Of a DNA stretch of 64,000 nucleotides, positions 1 to 9,643 are shown piece by piece. Source of the DNA: an uncultured Eubacteriales bacterium. GTDB taxonomy: Bacteria > Bacillota > Clostridia > TANB77 > UBA1234. The position numbers and the translations under genes are program-made. The DNA lies in NCBI GenBank assembly GCA_949283575.1, contig CASDSU010000028.1, positions 254,849 through 318,848 on the forward strand, written 5' to 3'. Within the stretch, counting starts at the first letter, position 1; every line of letters starts with the position of its first letter. Below the pieces are notes generated by a model that saw nothing but the letters and a program-made list of their open reading frames with translations, was not told where the DNA came from and ran no database searches.

Positions 1-3000
1 TGCATCTATTGCTTCTTGCAATAATGCAAAATACTCGATTTCGTCATCTTCATACATTTCTATAGCGGTATTAATTACTATTTCCGAACCAGTCATAGCT
101 GTAACATCTACATCAGTTCTATTTCCTGCTAAATCTTGTACGCTTCCTTTATAGCTTACTAGTTCTAGCTTTCCTTCATCTTCTTCTGTGACGATGTATG
201 TGTATGTAATCTTATTTCCTTCGATTACTGCTGTTGCAACTTCTTTTTCTTCTCCATCTCCAATTTTTATTACTAGTTCTGGTACAACTGTTGTTTCATC
301 TATGCCTAACTCTTCAGAGAATTCTGCAACTATCGTTATTTCTTGTTCTCTTGCATACGTTCCTGTTTGTGGTGACGTAATACCTAATTTCACAAATTCT
401 GGTGCTATATCATCTATCATTTCAAATATTGCTTCTGTACTATATTTTGTTGCATATGTATGTATTACTTTTGTTGATTGGTAATATCTTATAACACCTT
501 TTGGAAATGATCCTTCGTTGTATACACCTATATTAGCGAATACACCTTTTTGACTTGCTATTTCATCAACTATGGTTTCAAGTGATTTAGGAATTTCCAA
601 TACAGATAATTTTACAGTATTAGCAAATGATGCTGCACCTAAATCTTTTAACTCTGATGATAACGTTATAAGGTGTAGATTTTGACATTCAGCAAACGCT
701 CTCACCGCTATAGTTGTTCCACCAATTTCTCCATCTATTTGATATAAATCATCACAATCTTCAAAAGCGCTTTCACCTACAGTTGGATTACTTGTAGTTA
801 TTACTTTGTTCAAGTTGTCATTATCATAGAAAGCAAATTTCTTAATTGTTTCAACTGTTGTAGGTACTATATAATCAATTCCTTCATCAGCCGCTGAATG
901 TATATATATCATTGTTTTGTCTTTATCATATAATGTATATTTATCATATGCGAAATAATCATTTCCTTCTGCTATTTCAATTTTCTCGAATCTATTTGTA
1001 TATAACATCGAATCTTCCATTATTTCACTTAAAGTGCTAGGAAAATATATTTCACTAACTTTTTTCATTGATGACAATATATGATTTCCAAGTATTGTTA
1101 TACCTTCTTCTATCTTAACTATTTCAATTTTTTCTTTATAGAATTGATATGGAATATTACTTTCTTGATATGATTTTGTTTTTCCTGTTCCTACAATTAT
1201 CAATTCTTTTTCTTCTTTTAAGAATGCATATATTTCTCCGTTTTCCCTTTCACTTATATCCCAAGCATGAACTGCTTTCGATACAACATTTCCAGCAGTA
1301 TCACATACCCAAATATAGTTAATTCCGTCTTCTAGTTCGATCTCATCTTTTCCTGTTTCATAACTTTCTTCATGTGGTTCTATATTTGTAGTTGTTACTG
1401 CATATCCTTTAATTTCTATATTATCTTCTGCTGTTACTTTTACTAGTAATTCTTTTCCTGGATTCCATTTTTCCGAAATCGATATATCTAATATTTCAGG
1501 CGAAACAGTATCTATATTGTTTATTACTAGCGCTTCTTCGTCTATTATCATTCCATCATCTAATACCCTTGCATATACTGTTGTGTTTTCGTTTATAGGT
1601 ATTGAAGATACATACATATCCCATGTTCCCTCACTTCCAACTCTATATTCAAGTCTAAGTGCTGGATCTAAACATTCGATTATTGCTCTTACTGTTGTAT
1701 TAGTTGGTTTTGAAGGATTTGCAGTAATAGTCAACAAATCATCTGTTGGTACAAATACTGCTTCATAATGTCTATCTTGTATGTTTACTAATGTTAACGG
1801 ATCTACAGTAACATTAATTGTATTTTGTATTAAATCTGTTCCTGTCCATCCTGCGAATACATAACCTGTTTTTGTAGGATTATTAAGTGTAAATGCTGGA
1901 GTTTCTCTTGTGTATTCTGTTGGATTTTCTACAGGTAGAACTCCTCTGTTAAGTTCGTATGTAATAGCAAATTTCTGAATTCCCGTTTTAGCTATTATTG
2001 TTGTATTTCTTCCTAACATTTTGAACGTAGCATTTTGACTCCATCTTCCATGTTCATTTACAAAATTTTTATAATCTTCTGAACTTTCTACGGTTCCTTC
2101 GATTACCCATCTATCGAAATCATAACCACTATTAGGTATTGCAGAAATTTGAACTTCAGCTTCGTATGGGACATCTACCATTGTTCCAATTACTGATGCA
2201 TTTTCTCCCAAAACTGTTAAATTAAATTTTCCTCTATAATAATATAATCTTAATTCAGTTGATCCATCTCCCTTAATTTCTGCCATACCAAGTCTTTGAC
2301 TGTGAAATTCATTTTCAACAAATCCAAAGAAATCTCCCTCTGTTTTCGGTGTTGCATAAGCGAGCCTTCCAACTGTACCTGTAAATGTTTCTGTCAGTTT
2401 CAATTCATATTCACCAAGTACGTCTTGTCTTTCTACATAGTGATGTACTTTGTATTCCATATCTGTTCTTGGCGACCATATTGCATACAATGTTTTTCTA
2501 ACATCGCTTCCTGTTGGAGTGTATTTTTCTCCTTCCATTATTACATCTACTTCATCTGTAGGTAATGCATCTTGTTTTTCTGACCAACCAACAAATACAT
2601 ATCCCATCTTTGTCGGATTTTCTACAGATATTTCTATTGAATCTCCTGCTGAAGCATACACTGTTTCAACATTTCCTGTGCCACCTTGTAAGTCGAAGTT
2701 TATTATATAATCGTAAGCTACTGTATGAACTGATGGTTCTGACACAGATTTATTTCCAGCTTCGTCTACTGTTCTTGTTACAAATTCATACTTAACTCTG
2801 TTTGTCAAAGGTCCAATTAAGTTTCCATTCTGCCATGTATAATCATCTTCATATCCACCAACGCCATCATAGATTCTATATCCATATTCTGTTTTAGATA
2901 ATAAGTATGTATCAGCTGCAATGTTATCTTTTTGGTTTGCTGTCAAAATTACATATGGTCCCGATTCAATAACTGTTGGTTTTGTTATTGATGGAGGTGT

Positions 3001-4084
3001 CTTATCATATACTATTGTTGCTTTTACAATTTGATCAGTTACATTTGCAAACTCATCTTTAAACCAAGCATACAATGTTATTCTCTTTTCTGTACTTCCT
3101 AAATCAAATTCAATATTTGTTTTATAATCTATCCAACCATCATCAGACGATGTAGGTCTTAATGGATTATCTTTTGTAATCATCATTTTTGTAGCGCCAT
3201 CTGCTCTTAATATGATATCTACTATACGCTGAGTAGTGAAACCTTCACCACTATTTACAACCATTGATAAGTTAGAAGGAACTTCGTTCATTTCAACAAT
3301 TCCTGTAACATTTACTCTTTGAATTGTTCTTCCGCCGTCCTTTTCTGTTACAACAATCGTATAAATACCATTTCTTGAAACTTGAGCTACAAAAGTTCCA
3401 TTTGGCATTTTCTCCGCAATAATGTTTCTTACCATTACTGTCAAATCACCGCTGTACCTTGGGAAAGCACTAATTGTTATCTTTGCTTTTCCACTCGTCT
3501 TAGTACCATCCAATAACTCTCCACTTGTAACAGTTACGTTTGTAATAATTGGACCATCTGCGGTTGATTCTAATCCCAAATCCATACCTTCAAGCAAAGT
3601 ATGTATTATCTCGCTCTTATATTCAATTCCTTTCGCATAGTATACCGTACCTGTTGCGTCATAAACATAAATATCATCCTTTAAGAATTCAATCTCTGTT
3701 TTTCCTTCATCATAATCCTGTCCAAACGCAGCATTACCATATCCAATGATATTTAGGTCTACTATGTATCCAGTTGTATCAACACCAACTGAATCAAAGG
3801 ATTCAAAGCCACCAGGTGCGTTTCTTAATGTTACCTTTCTAAACCCAGCATTTATCTGTTCTTCCGAGTCACCTTTTCCTGCATTTTGCGTTCTGATAGA
3901 CTCGATAGCACCTTCAACACTTGTAAGTTCTTCAGCGAACTTAACATACGTTGCATCGCTTGGTAAGCTACTTGACGTTTGTATAATCATCATTGCCAAA
4001 ATGACAACAACAATTACCGTAACAACAAGTGATATCATCGATATTCCGGCCTTGTCTTCCTTTCTTTTTCTGAATGTAGCTCAT
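1..4084 (-). CDS. Giant prepilin-anchored surface protein (InlB B-repeat / MucBP-like / BspA-LRR), 3' end outside window
   Basis: One long minus-strand frame runs off the left window edge, with over 1,340 codons visible. The N-terminus has a short charged leader, then GISMISLVVTVIVVVILA, a prepilin-type cleavage and membrane segment. Further on come Ig-like stretches, two InlB-type B-repeats (for example NPTKMGYVFVGWSE and NPTKTGYVFAGWTG), a MucBP-like segment (YKVHHYVERQD) and BspA-type leucine-rich repeats (ITILGNHILSSMKKVSEIYF). A good ribosome site (GGAGG) sits 9 bases before the ATG at 4084. That ATG is one base out of frame with the rest: the long frame has TGA at 4083-4081 and no ATG before the pilin segment. 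Deleting one base in the A5 run or in CCGG at 4046-4049 joins them. Likely a cell-surface adhesin or scaffold; substrate unknown. Confidence 0.75.
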
Positions 4085-4163
4085 TAAAACTTCCTCCTTC
4101 AGTATCAATTCTCTTTTGTAAAATACTCTTGATAATGTTTTAACATTTAAAAAAATCAATGTC

Positions 4164-4193
4164 TATACACGCACGCACGCGTGTATATATATA
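4164..4193. repeat. Strict alternating pyrimidine-purine tract with inverted repeat
   Basis: Thirty bases alternate pyrimidine and purine without exception, mixing TA, CA and CG steps. TATACACG and CGTGTATA form an 8 bp inverted repeat within it. It lies about 80 bases upstream of the giant surface gene start, where its promoter and leader should be. Such tracts can adopt Z-DNA or cruciform structure; a regulatory role is only inference. Confidence 0.5.
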
Positions 4194-4209
4194 AGAGTTC
4201 TCTATTAAA

Positions 4210-4243
4210 AAAAACGTTCAAAATATACTTACGGAACGTTTTT
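4210..4243 (-). terminator. Intrinsic terminator upstream of the giant surface gene
   Basis: AAAAACGTTC pairs with GAACGTTTTT across a 14-base loop. On the minus strand the hairpin is followed by a run of T. It would stop read-through from the right (originally the tRNA operon) before the surface gene. Confidence 0.7.
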
Positions 4244-4370
4244 CTTAGATTTTTGAGTAATGAAGTTAGTAGTCAAATATTAAATTTTCATTTCAATAAA
4301 ATTTCATAATTATTACTAAGTTGAAAAATTTACTTAACAAAAAAAGCTAAATGCATATTTCCCTAAGACA

Positions 4371-4406
4371 AAAAGGACAAAAGAGACGGAGAAATTTGTC
4401 CCTTTT
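4371..4406. terminator. Hairpin of the GGAC...GTCC dispersed family
   Basis: AAAAGGACAAA pairs with TTTGTCCCTTTT around a loop containing GAGACGGAG. It resembles the hairpins at 44073 and 45451. It may be a bidirectional terminator or a dispersed intergenic repeat. Confidence 0.45.
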
Positions 4407-4487
4407 CCACCATCCCTCTTATCAAGAATTACATCTCACATTAAAGAAACAATAATATGCTCTCAACTTTATACGAATAAATATACA

Positions 4488-4519
4488 AAAAAATACACAG
4501 CGTTTGCTGTGTATTTTTT
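4488..4519 (-). terminator. Original tRNA operon terminator, separated from tRNA-Phe by the element
   Basis: A 14 bp stem (AAAAAATACACAGC with GCTGTGTATTTTTT) with a four-base loop sits two bases beyond the displaced CCA end of the tRNA-Phe 3' copy. On the minus strand it ends in TTTTTT. Its position shows it was the native terminator of the tRNA-Val-Asp-Phe transcript before the element inserted. Confidence 0.8.
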
Positions 4520-4520
4520 A

Positions 4521-4566
4521 TGGTGCCTATTCGCGGAATCGAACCACGGACACAGGGATTTTCAGT
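4521..4566 (-). repeat. Attachment site (distal): 46 bp copy of tRNA-Phe 3' half
   Basis: These 46 bases are identical to 13870-13915, the tRNA-Phe 3' part from the anticodon loop to CCA. The flanking bases differ on both sides, so the repeat length is exact. It is the direct repeat expected when a tyrosine integrase inserts an element into a tRNA 3' end. Confidence 0.93.
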
Positions 4567-4580
4567 TTTTTCGCTTAATT

Positions 4581-4728
4581 GATTTTTAGATATATTAGTT
4601 GATAAATAATAATATTTAAAATGTTGGTATTTAGCCATTTACAGTTATATTTCAAACAGAAACATCTAAAAATAAGCAAAGATAAAATTGCAACTTTACT
4701 CTTAAATTTTTTAGATGTTTTTTAGATG
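4581..4728. repeat. Left-end integrase arm-type repeats (TTTTTAGATGT-like)
   Basis: Copies of TTTTTAGAT(G/A) occur near 4582, in inverted form near 4662, and twice in tandem at about 4707-4727. The same motif occurs at the right end at 13821-13866. Repeated short motifs inside both ends are typical arm-binding sites of Tn916-type integrases; that role is inferred. Confidence 0.5.
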
Positions 4729-4891
4729 CAACTTCTTACTATTGATAAATTAAAGAATTTCTATAACAGTAATTTATTCTTCTTTAAGATATTTTAGGCA
4801 AAAAATCAAGAATTAATTTATGTATGAGATAAATTCTTCCACATAAAACAAACTGTCTTAAAATCGATTTTAAGGCTTAATTAAATAAACT

Positions 4892-4930
4892 AAAAAACTA
4901 CCTGTAGTTTCTAGCTATAGGTAGTTTTTT
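4892..4930. terminator. Perfect 12 bp hairpin inside the left end
   Basis: AAAAAACTACCT pairs with AGGTAGTTTTTT across 15 bases. It has A and T tracts on both sides, so it could terminate transcription both ways and insulate the element from the flank. Confidence 0.6.
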
Positions 4931-4959
4931 GTTATACAGAGAAATGCCACAAACTCTTA

Positions 4960-5275
4960 AAAAGTGATAGGTGTGATGAGCCGTTGCAACAAGTCAATCC
5001 GTATTTGTATTAATAGTCTATTGATACAAAGTGCGTTAGTGAGATTTTAGAACAAAGACTCACAATAATAAAAGAGTATTCGGTGGCAAAGCTTGGTGTG
5101 GATTTATAATTGTAAAAAGTTTGGACAAGTATGAACATTGATGTTCTAAAAACATCAGCAATTATAGTAACAGGTGTTACATTCTAGACTACCTATGAAA
5201 TGAGGCGACTGACCGACGGTTTCTACATATAGGTGCAATAATTCTTTTTTTTACAAATGGGATTATTGCACCTAA
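4960..5275 (+). ncRNA. Candidate structured RNA upstream of oriT/MobV
   Basis: There is no credible open frame here, but there are many helices. TTTGTAT/ATACAAA lies near 5004-5030, GTGAG/CTCAC near 5038-5063, and GATGTT/AACATC near 5140-5156. Two longer-range pairings cross: ATAGGT (4967-4972) with ACCTAT (5191-5196), and GAGCCGT (4978-4984) with ACGGTTTC (5216-5223). This implies a pseudoknot closing a domain of about 250 bases. The 3' end is a 13 bp inverted repeat, TAGGTGCAATAAT (5230) with ATTATTGCACCTA (5263). ACCTAT at 5191 could also pair with ATAGGT at 5229, giving alternative folds. I do not recognise the family. Confidence 0.5.
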
Positions 5276-5325
5276 TTTACTTAAGCTCCTTCCCTCTGGT
5301 TTCAGTAGATGAGCTGAAGTAAAAG

Positions 5326-5382
5326 CAAAAAAGCAGAATGCTTTTTTCTCAAAAAGGGATGCAAGGGAAAAAGTTTTTCCCT
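5326..5382. repeat. Pair of hairpins before oriT
   Basis: AAAAAAGCA...TGCTTTTTT and, near 5365, GGGAAAAA...TTTTTCCC lie between the structured RNA and oriT. Clusters of hairpins are usual around transfer or single-strand origins; the role is inferred. Confidence 0.45.
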
Positions 5383-5404
5383 GCCACCGTAAACACTTTG
5401 AAAA

Positions 5405-5430
5405 AAGTGTTGTAGTGTGTTACAACACTT
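5405..5430 (+). other. oriT: Origin of transfer (oriT), MobV/pMV158 type
   Basis: The arms AAGTGTTGTA and TACAACACTT flank the loop GTGTGT. The core TAGTGTGTTA is the core of the pMV158 oriT, where MobM nicks as GTGTG/T; that places the nick after 5419. It sits 40 bases before a MobV gene. The same structure precedes the second relaxase at 53821-53846. Confidence 0.85.
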
Positions 5431-5470
5431 CCCTTCGGGTGTTTCTAAAATTCAGAAAAGAGGTGATATT

Positions 5471-6679
5471 ATGAGTTATGCAATAATACGAAATGAGAAA
5501 TACAAGAAAGCAAATTTAAAAGGAATATACAGACATAATGAAAGAAAAAATATAAATTATTCAAATAAAAATATAGATAAAGAACGTACTATTTTGAACT
5601 ATCATTTAAAAGTCCCACTATTCAGTTATGAAAAAGAATTTGAAAGAACCAAAAAAGAATTAAACTTAAAAGGTCAAATAAAAGAAGTTAGTAATATAGT
5701 TTGTGAATGCATAATAACTTCCGATAATAAATTCTTCAAAGAAATTGAAGATGAGGAAACAAAAAGATATTTTAAAACAGCTTATGATTTTATGTGTCAA
5801 TATAAAGATTTAAAGGAACAATATATTTTATCTGCTGTAGTGCATATGGATGAGGAAACTCCCCATATGCATTTAGTTTTTATACCAGTAGTACATACCA
5901 TGAATAAACAAGGTATAGAGATAGATAAAATTGCGTGTAGCGAATTTTGGAAAGCTAAAAATAGCTATAGAGATTTACAAGATGCATTTTATAATTATAT
6001 AAAAAATAATAATTTCAACCTAGAACGTGGAACATCAAGCGAAAAAGAACATCTAAGTGTTGAAAAATATAAAGAAGTTACAAATTACAAAAACACAAAA
6101 GAATTATTGAGCAATATCAATTTAGAACTTCCTGAAACACCTGATATAAAAGATATTAAGAAAATTATGATAAATAGAGATGAAAAGATAGAAAACGAAA
6201 TAATCAAACCTAAAGATGAGCTAATACAAGAACTTTATAAAGATAATTTATCATTATATAAAGAATTATCTAAACAATCAAATCTTATAGAAAAAGCCGA
6301 AAAATTTGAAAAAGAAAGAGTCGCTTTAACAAATACAAATATTAATCTTAAGAATAAATGTAATGAACTAGAAGAAAAAATATCGAATATAGAATTTGAC
6401 TTGAAATTTGATTACGAAAATGAAATTAGCCAGTTAAATAATAAATATCAAAAAGAAATTAAAGGACTAAAAAAGCAAATTGAAAAGTTTGAAAAGGCTC
6501 TTGATAATATAAAAACTACTATTAAATCTTTTATTACTTGGGTTTGTAGGAAACTCTCTGCTCAATCAGAAGAAGAAATCATCCATAAATTTGAAAAAGA
6601 ATGTGATATAGATTTCAATATTGATAACCAATTAAAAATCAAAGCACAAGAAAGAGAAGATTACGAAATAGAAATGTAA
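5471..6679 (+). CDS. mobV: MobV-family relaxase (plasmid recombination/mobilization protein)
   Basis: This 402-residue protein would nick oriT, bind the 5' end and lead the strand into a recipient through a helper channel. The N-terminal half is the Mob_Pre domain. His22 in RHNERK matches the catalytic His22 of pMV158 MobM. SNKNIDKERTILNYHL is the second conserved motif. The metal site HMDEETPHMH is near residue 130. The C-terminal 150 residues are charged coiled coil. The start at 5471 has AGAGGTG eight bases upstream; the frame is open further upstream into oriT but without another good start. It closely resembles the relaxase at 52568-53779. Confidence 0.93.
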   Translation: MSYAIIRNEKYKKANLKGIYRHNERKNINYSNKNIDKERTILNYHLKVPLFSYEKEFERTKKELNLKGQIKEVSNIVCECIITSDNKFFKEIEDEETKRYFKTAYDFMCQYKDLKEQYILSAVVHMDEETPHMHLVFIPVVHTMNKQGIEIDKIACSEFWKAKNSYRDLQDAFYNYIKNNNFNLERGTSSEKEHLSVEKYKEVTNYKNTKELLSNINLELPETPDIKDIKKIMINRDEKIENEIIKPKDELIQELYKDNLSLYKELSKQSNLIEKAEKFEKERVALTNTNINLKNKCNELEEKISNIEFDLKFDYENEISQLNNKYQKEIKGLKKQIEKFEKALDNIKTTIKSFITWVCRKLSAQSEEEIIHKFEKECDIDFNIDNQLKIKAQEREDYEIEM

Positions 6680-6719
6680 GCATAATCATCATAAAAAGAT
6701 GAATTTTGCAGTGTTAATA

Positions 6720-6748
6720 TTGAATATTATGTAAATTTGTGTTAAAAT
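6720..6748 (+). promoter_or_regulatory. Sigma-A-type promoter
   Basis: TTGAAT, 17 bases, TAAAAT. It lies about 80 bases upstream of the gene at 6831, with a leader containing a good GGAGGG ribosome site. Confidence 0.55.
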
Positions 6749-6830
6749 ATATTTAGCAAGTTTTCTTGTACTATACCCTCAGCGAAGGCAACAAGAAATT
6801 TGACTATACAAAATTTTGGAGGGTAATACA

Positions 6831-7244
6831 ATGGATATTATGAATATGACGGTTGATCAGATACTGATGTTGAATGGTTTGGTTCCTGTTGCAAAAGAAG
6901 CCAAAGATGCCTCTGATATTATTATCAAGGCCTTTGAAAAGGCATTTGGCATCAATGAGGATAAAATTATGGTTTGGAGCGACCGTGATGACTATAATCA
7001 CGAGTATCTGACTCATGATGGTATCTGGCAGGCGCGCTATCTTCATCAGACCTATGACGTCAAGTGTACACCTGATGAGATTTTTAAGTATTTCCGTGCC
7101 GAATATCTGATTCGCAACGGATATGCCCAAAGAATTTCGAAGAATGGATGTTTGACTGAAGAAGGAAAGCTGGAGGAAGTCGTAAGATATTTCCGTTCAT
7201 TCGTATCCAAAACCCAGCATAAGCTGGAAGAAGAACAAAAATAA
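6831..7244 (+). CDS. Hypothetical protein, GC-shifted cargo gene
   Basis: A 137-residue soluble protein with no motif I recognise. The start at 6831 follows GGAGGG by 8 bases. Codon use is clearly richer in G and C than the neighbours (CTG, GGC, CGC, CGT codons are common), which suggests separate acquisition. It has its own promoter and a strong terminator, so it behaves as a stand-alone cassette between the relaxase and the next cargo gene. The C-terminus is charged and helical. Function unknown. Confidence 0.75.
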   Translation: MDIMNMTVDQILMLNGLVPVAKEAKDASDIIIKAFEKAFGINEDKIMVWSDRDDYNHEYLTHDGIWQARYLHQTYDVKCTPDEIFKYFRAEYLIRNGYAQRISKNGCLTEEGKLEEVVRYFRSFVSKTQHKLEEEQK

Positions 7245-7255
7245 AGATTTCTTTT

Positions 7256-7290
7256 TCCTGTGTTCCCTTTGGGAATGCAGGTTTTTTCTT
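7256..7290 (+). terminator. Intrinsic terminator of the 6831 gene
   Basis: CCTGTGTTCCC pairs with GGGAATGCAGG and is followed by TTTTTTCTTT. Confidence 0.85.
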
Positions 7291-7303
7291 TAAAATAGGC
7301 ATC

Positions 7304-7332
7304 TTGTAAAATCATGTAGAATATGGTAAAAT
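7304..7332 (+). promoter_or_regulatory. Sigma-A-type promoter
   Basis: TTGTAA, 17 bases, TAAAAT, about 50 bases before the start at 7382. Confidence 0.5.
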
Positions 7333-7381
7333 ATTAACATAAATAATTGAAATTTTTTGTAAAATGGGGAGGTTGTTTGTT

Positions 7382-7858
7382 ATGAAAAGAAGTATAAGAA
7401 CATCATTAGAAAGTTATTGTGACGAATTAGAATATGGACTAGAAGATGCTGTAATTTTAAATAAAAAATTTGGTGTTAAAGAAAAATATCAAATTGCTTT
7501 TTTAAAGGTACGTGATTATTTAAACAATTCAGATAACGAATTTAATTTAATTGCTTGCACTATAGATGGACAAAATAACATTCGTGATTTACCTAACGTT
7601 AAATGGGAAACTGATTATTCAAAAACAATATTTGACAAAACAACTTCTGGCAGAACCCAAGATGGTAGATTTGTTGGTATTCCTTTACAAGTTAGTGGTC
7701 ATTGTAGCTTTCCTAATGGCTTAGAGCTAAGTATTATATCAAGAGAAAAAGGCAACAAAAAAGCTATGGAAATTTTTGCTTGTAGTAAAGATGAAAAAAT
7801 AGCACAAAAGCTTGGGAGCAAAACTTTAGAAGAAATAGAAAATGAACAAGAAAGATAA
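7382..7858 (+). CDS. Hypothetical protein (element 1 cargo)
   Basis: A 158-residue soluble protein with no recognised domain. I chose ATG 7382 because GGGGAGG lies 8 bases upstream; the in-frame ATG at 7364 precedes that ribosome site and has none of its own. Codon use is AT-rich like the host, unlike the gene just upstream. It has its own promoter and terminator, so it is a single-gene unit. A mixed N-terminal helical part is followed by a possible beta-rich core around residues 60-120. Function unknown. Confidence 0.7.
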   Translation: MKRSIRTSLESYCDELEYGLEDAVILNKKFGVKEKYQIAFLKVRDYLNNSDNEFNLIACTIDGQNNIRDLPNVKWETDYSKTIFDKTTSGRTQDGRFVGIPLQVSGHCSFPNGLELSIISREKGNKKAMEIFACSKDEKIAQKLGSKTLEEIENEQER

Positions 7859-7901
7859 TTTAAATTTATAATTAAAATCATTTTTTAGTGTTTTACATAT
7901 A

Positions 7902-7940
7902 AAAGATTTGCGTTATTAATTAACACAAATCTTATTTTTT
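7902..7940 (+). terminator. Intrinsic terminator
   Basis: AAAGATTTGcGTTA pairs with TAACaCAAATCTT, followed by ATTTTTT. It lies between convergent genes ending at 7858 and 8041 and may serve both. Confidence 0.7.
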
Positions 7941-8040
7941 CATATATAATTATAATTTTACTAATATTTTTTGTCATTAAAACAAAATACTTGTTAATTA
8001 TAATATTTAACATTCAATGGTATATTCCACATCAAGTAAA

Positions 8041-8400
8041 CTATTGTAGTTTTTTTATTTTCATACCTATATTATGAATAGCTCTTTGAAGTTCACTAAT
8101 TTGTTCAATATACAATTTTTCTAAGTCAGCTTTATCTTTATCACTGAGTTCATTTTCCGAAATAGTATTACCTTCAAGCTTTTTTTGAAGTTTTAATAAA
8201 TATTGACGTCTATTCTCAATGTATCTATATTTATCAAATATATTTTGAGATTCTTTTTGGCTAACTAATTGATTTAAACTTTTACCATGTATTTCTGTAT
8301 TAGAAACATTTTGATTATTGTAAGTCTTATGAAAAAATTGGTTTAACCACCTTTTTATTTTAGATATGATGCCAATTTCCATTAAATTATTATTTTTCAT
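8041..8400 (-). CDS. Hypothetical coiled-coil protein, last gene of the ADP-ribosyltransferase block
   Basis: A 119-residue, lysine- and glutamate-rich protein. The second half (LLKLQKKLEG...LEKLYIEQISELQRAI) looks like a helical hairpin or coiled coil. GGAGAG lies 6 bases before the ATG at 8400, and the start overlaps the end of the ADP-ribosyltransferase gene, so the two are co-translated. It could be a partner, chaperone or immunity protein for the toxin-like enzyme; nothing in the sequence proves this. Confidence 0.65.
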   Translation of the reverse strand: MKNNNLMEIGIISKIKRWLNQFFHKTYNNQNVSNTEIHGKSLNQLVSQKESQNIFDKYRYIENRRQYLLKLQKKLEGNTISENELSDKDKADLEKLYIEQISELQRAIHNIGMKIKKLQ

Positions 8401-9560
8401 ATGAATCTCTCCTTACGCCATTATGCTGTCTAGACTGTTGTAATTCTTCTAATTTTGTTCTCATTTTTCCTAATATATTTGTCAAAGTTTTTTTCTTTTG
8501 CATTAGTTGCTTTAGTCTTGAAAATTCTTCTAAACTTTGACTGTTCACAGTGCTTTCTGACACTTTTGGATCATCTGTTTGTTCTAATTCTTCATAACAT
8601 TCTCTTTCCTTGCTAAGCAAAAATCCTTTTACCACTGTTTTTGATTTGCCATTTTTATCGATTACTCCATACTGAATATCTGTAAAATGTATATGATTTG
8701 AACTGAATAATACTTCTTGTTCAACGGTATCGTAATCGGATAATGGTGTTATATATGCACCTTTGGTACCTTTGGGAGCATAAAGTTCAATTACAATATT
8801 ATAATCATCGTACTTGGCAAATGATGAATCGTATAATGGAGATGTGCTAGTATATCCCTCATTATTTGCATAATTTTGATTTAAAGTTTCTAAATCTATA
8901 TTACCCTTCGTTTTTATTGCTCTATATACTTTCATTGCTTTTGGAAGTCTAGCTTTTGACAAAGCATCATCAAGTTGAGATATTGTTTCATCAATATGTT
9001 GTAAAGAATTCATATGCTTTATTGCACTATTTACTGTAGCAAAACTATTTTTAGGTATTTCACGTTCTGCTAAATATTGTTTAGAATATTGATAATTTTC
9101 GTACAAAGGTTTTGAGTAATCTAACCCTTGTACAAAAGCTTTTATTTGTTCTAAATCTACTATACCGTTTTTCTTCAAGTCCAATAGTTAAATCAGACAT
9201 AATTCCAGCTTTAATATCTTCTCTAGATGCAGTACCTCTTCTTAATGATAAAATCATATTACTCCCATTACTGTACTGATTAATAGCCTTTGCGTTTTCT
9301 ACGGTTAGATTATTAGCCTTTAAATAGTCCAAAAACATTTGTATATTTTCTTGTCGCACACCTAAGCCAGATAAATCTTCAATTAAATATCCGTCAGCTA
9401 AGTATTGAAGAATATCTTGGTAATTTCCAGCTTGTCCATATATGTATTTCAAATCTTCAGCATTGTCAAATTCTTGATATTTCTCATTCAAAATTTTGTC
9501 TACAACTGATTCGGGTATGCCTTCATTTTGAAACATATTAGAAAGTTCTTGAAACCCCAT
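8390..9560 (-). pseudogene. ADP-ribosyltransferase (R-S-E class, toxin-like), frameshifted
   Basis: Two overlapping frames make one protein of about 390 residues. The first (from ATG 9560, ribosome site GAGGT) encodes about 130 helical residues. The second carries an arginine-S-E type ADP-ribosyltransferase fold: VYRAI (arginine), EGYTSTS (STS motif), then QEV preceded by glutamate (EQEVLF, the E-x-E site). A charged coiled C-terminus follows. Enzymes of this class move ADP-ribose from NAD to proteins. Reading passes from frame one to frame two if one A is removed from the A5 run at about 9168-9172, giving SDLTIGLEENGIVDLEQ. Either a true frameshift or a consensus error. No signal peptide is visible. 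Confidence 0.75.
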
Positions 9561-9643
9561 AATACTTACCTCGTTTCTTTTATATTATTTATTATCTATT
9601 TTTATTACATATAAGATGTTCTTCATTCTCTTACATAATATTT

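Noticed and set aside
188..4087. Several plus-strand frames of 60-110 codons
   Set aside because: All are antisense to the giant minus-strand surface gene, which reads through without stops.
4567..4890. Possible remnant of a second insertion near the left attachment site
   Set aside because: Only arm-type repeats and AT-rich sequence are seen; no further tRNA copy or gene fragment.
5226..5275. Intrinsic terminator at the end of the structured RNA
   Set aside because: The 13 bp inverted repeat is strong, but its T run is in the loop and none follows the 3' arm on either strand, so it is treated as part of the RNA structure.
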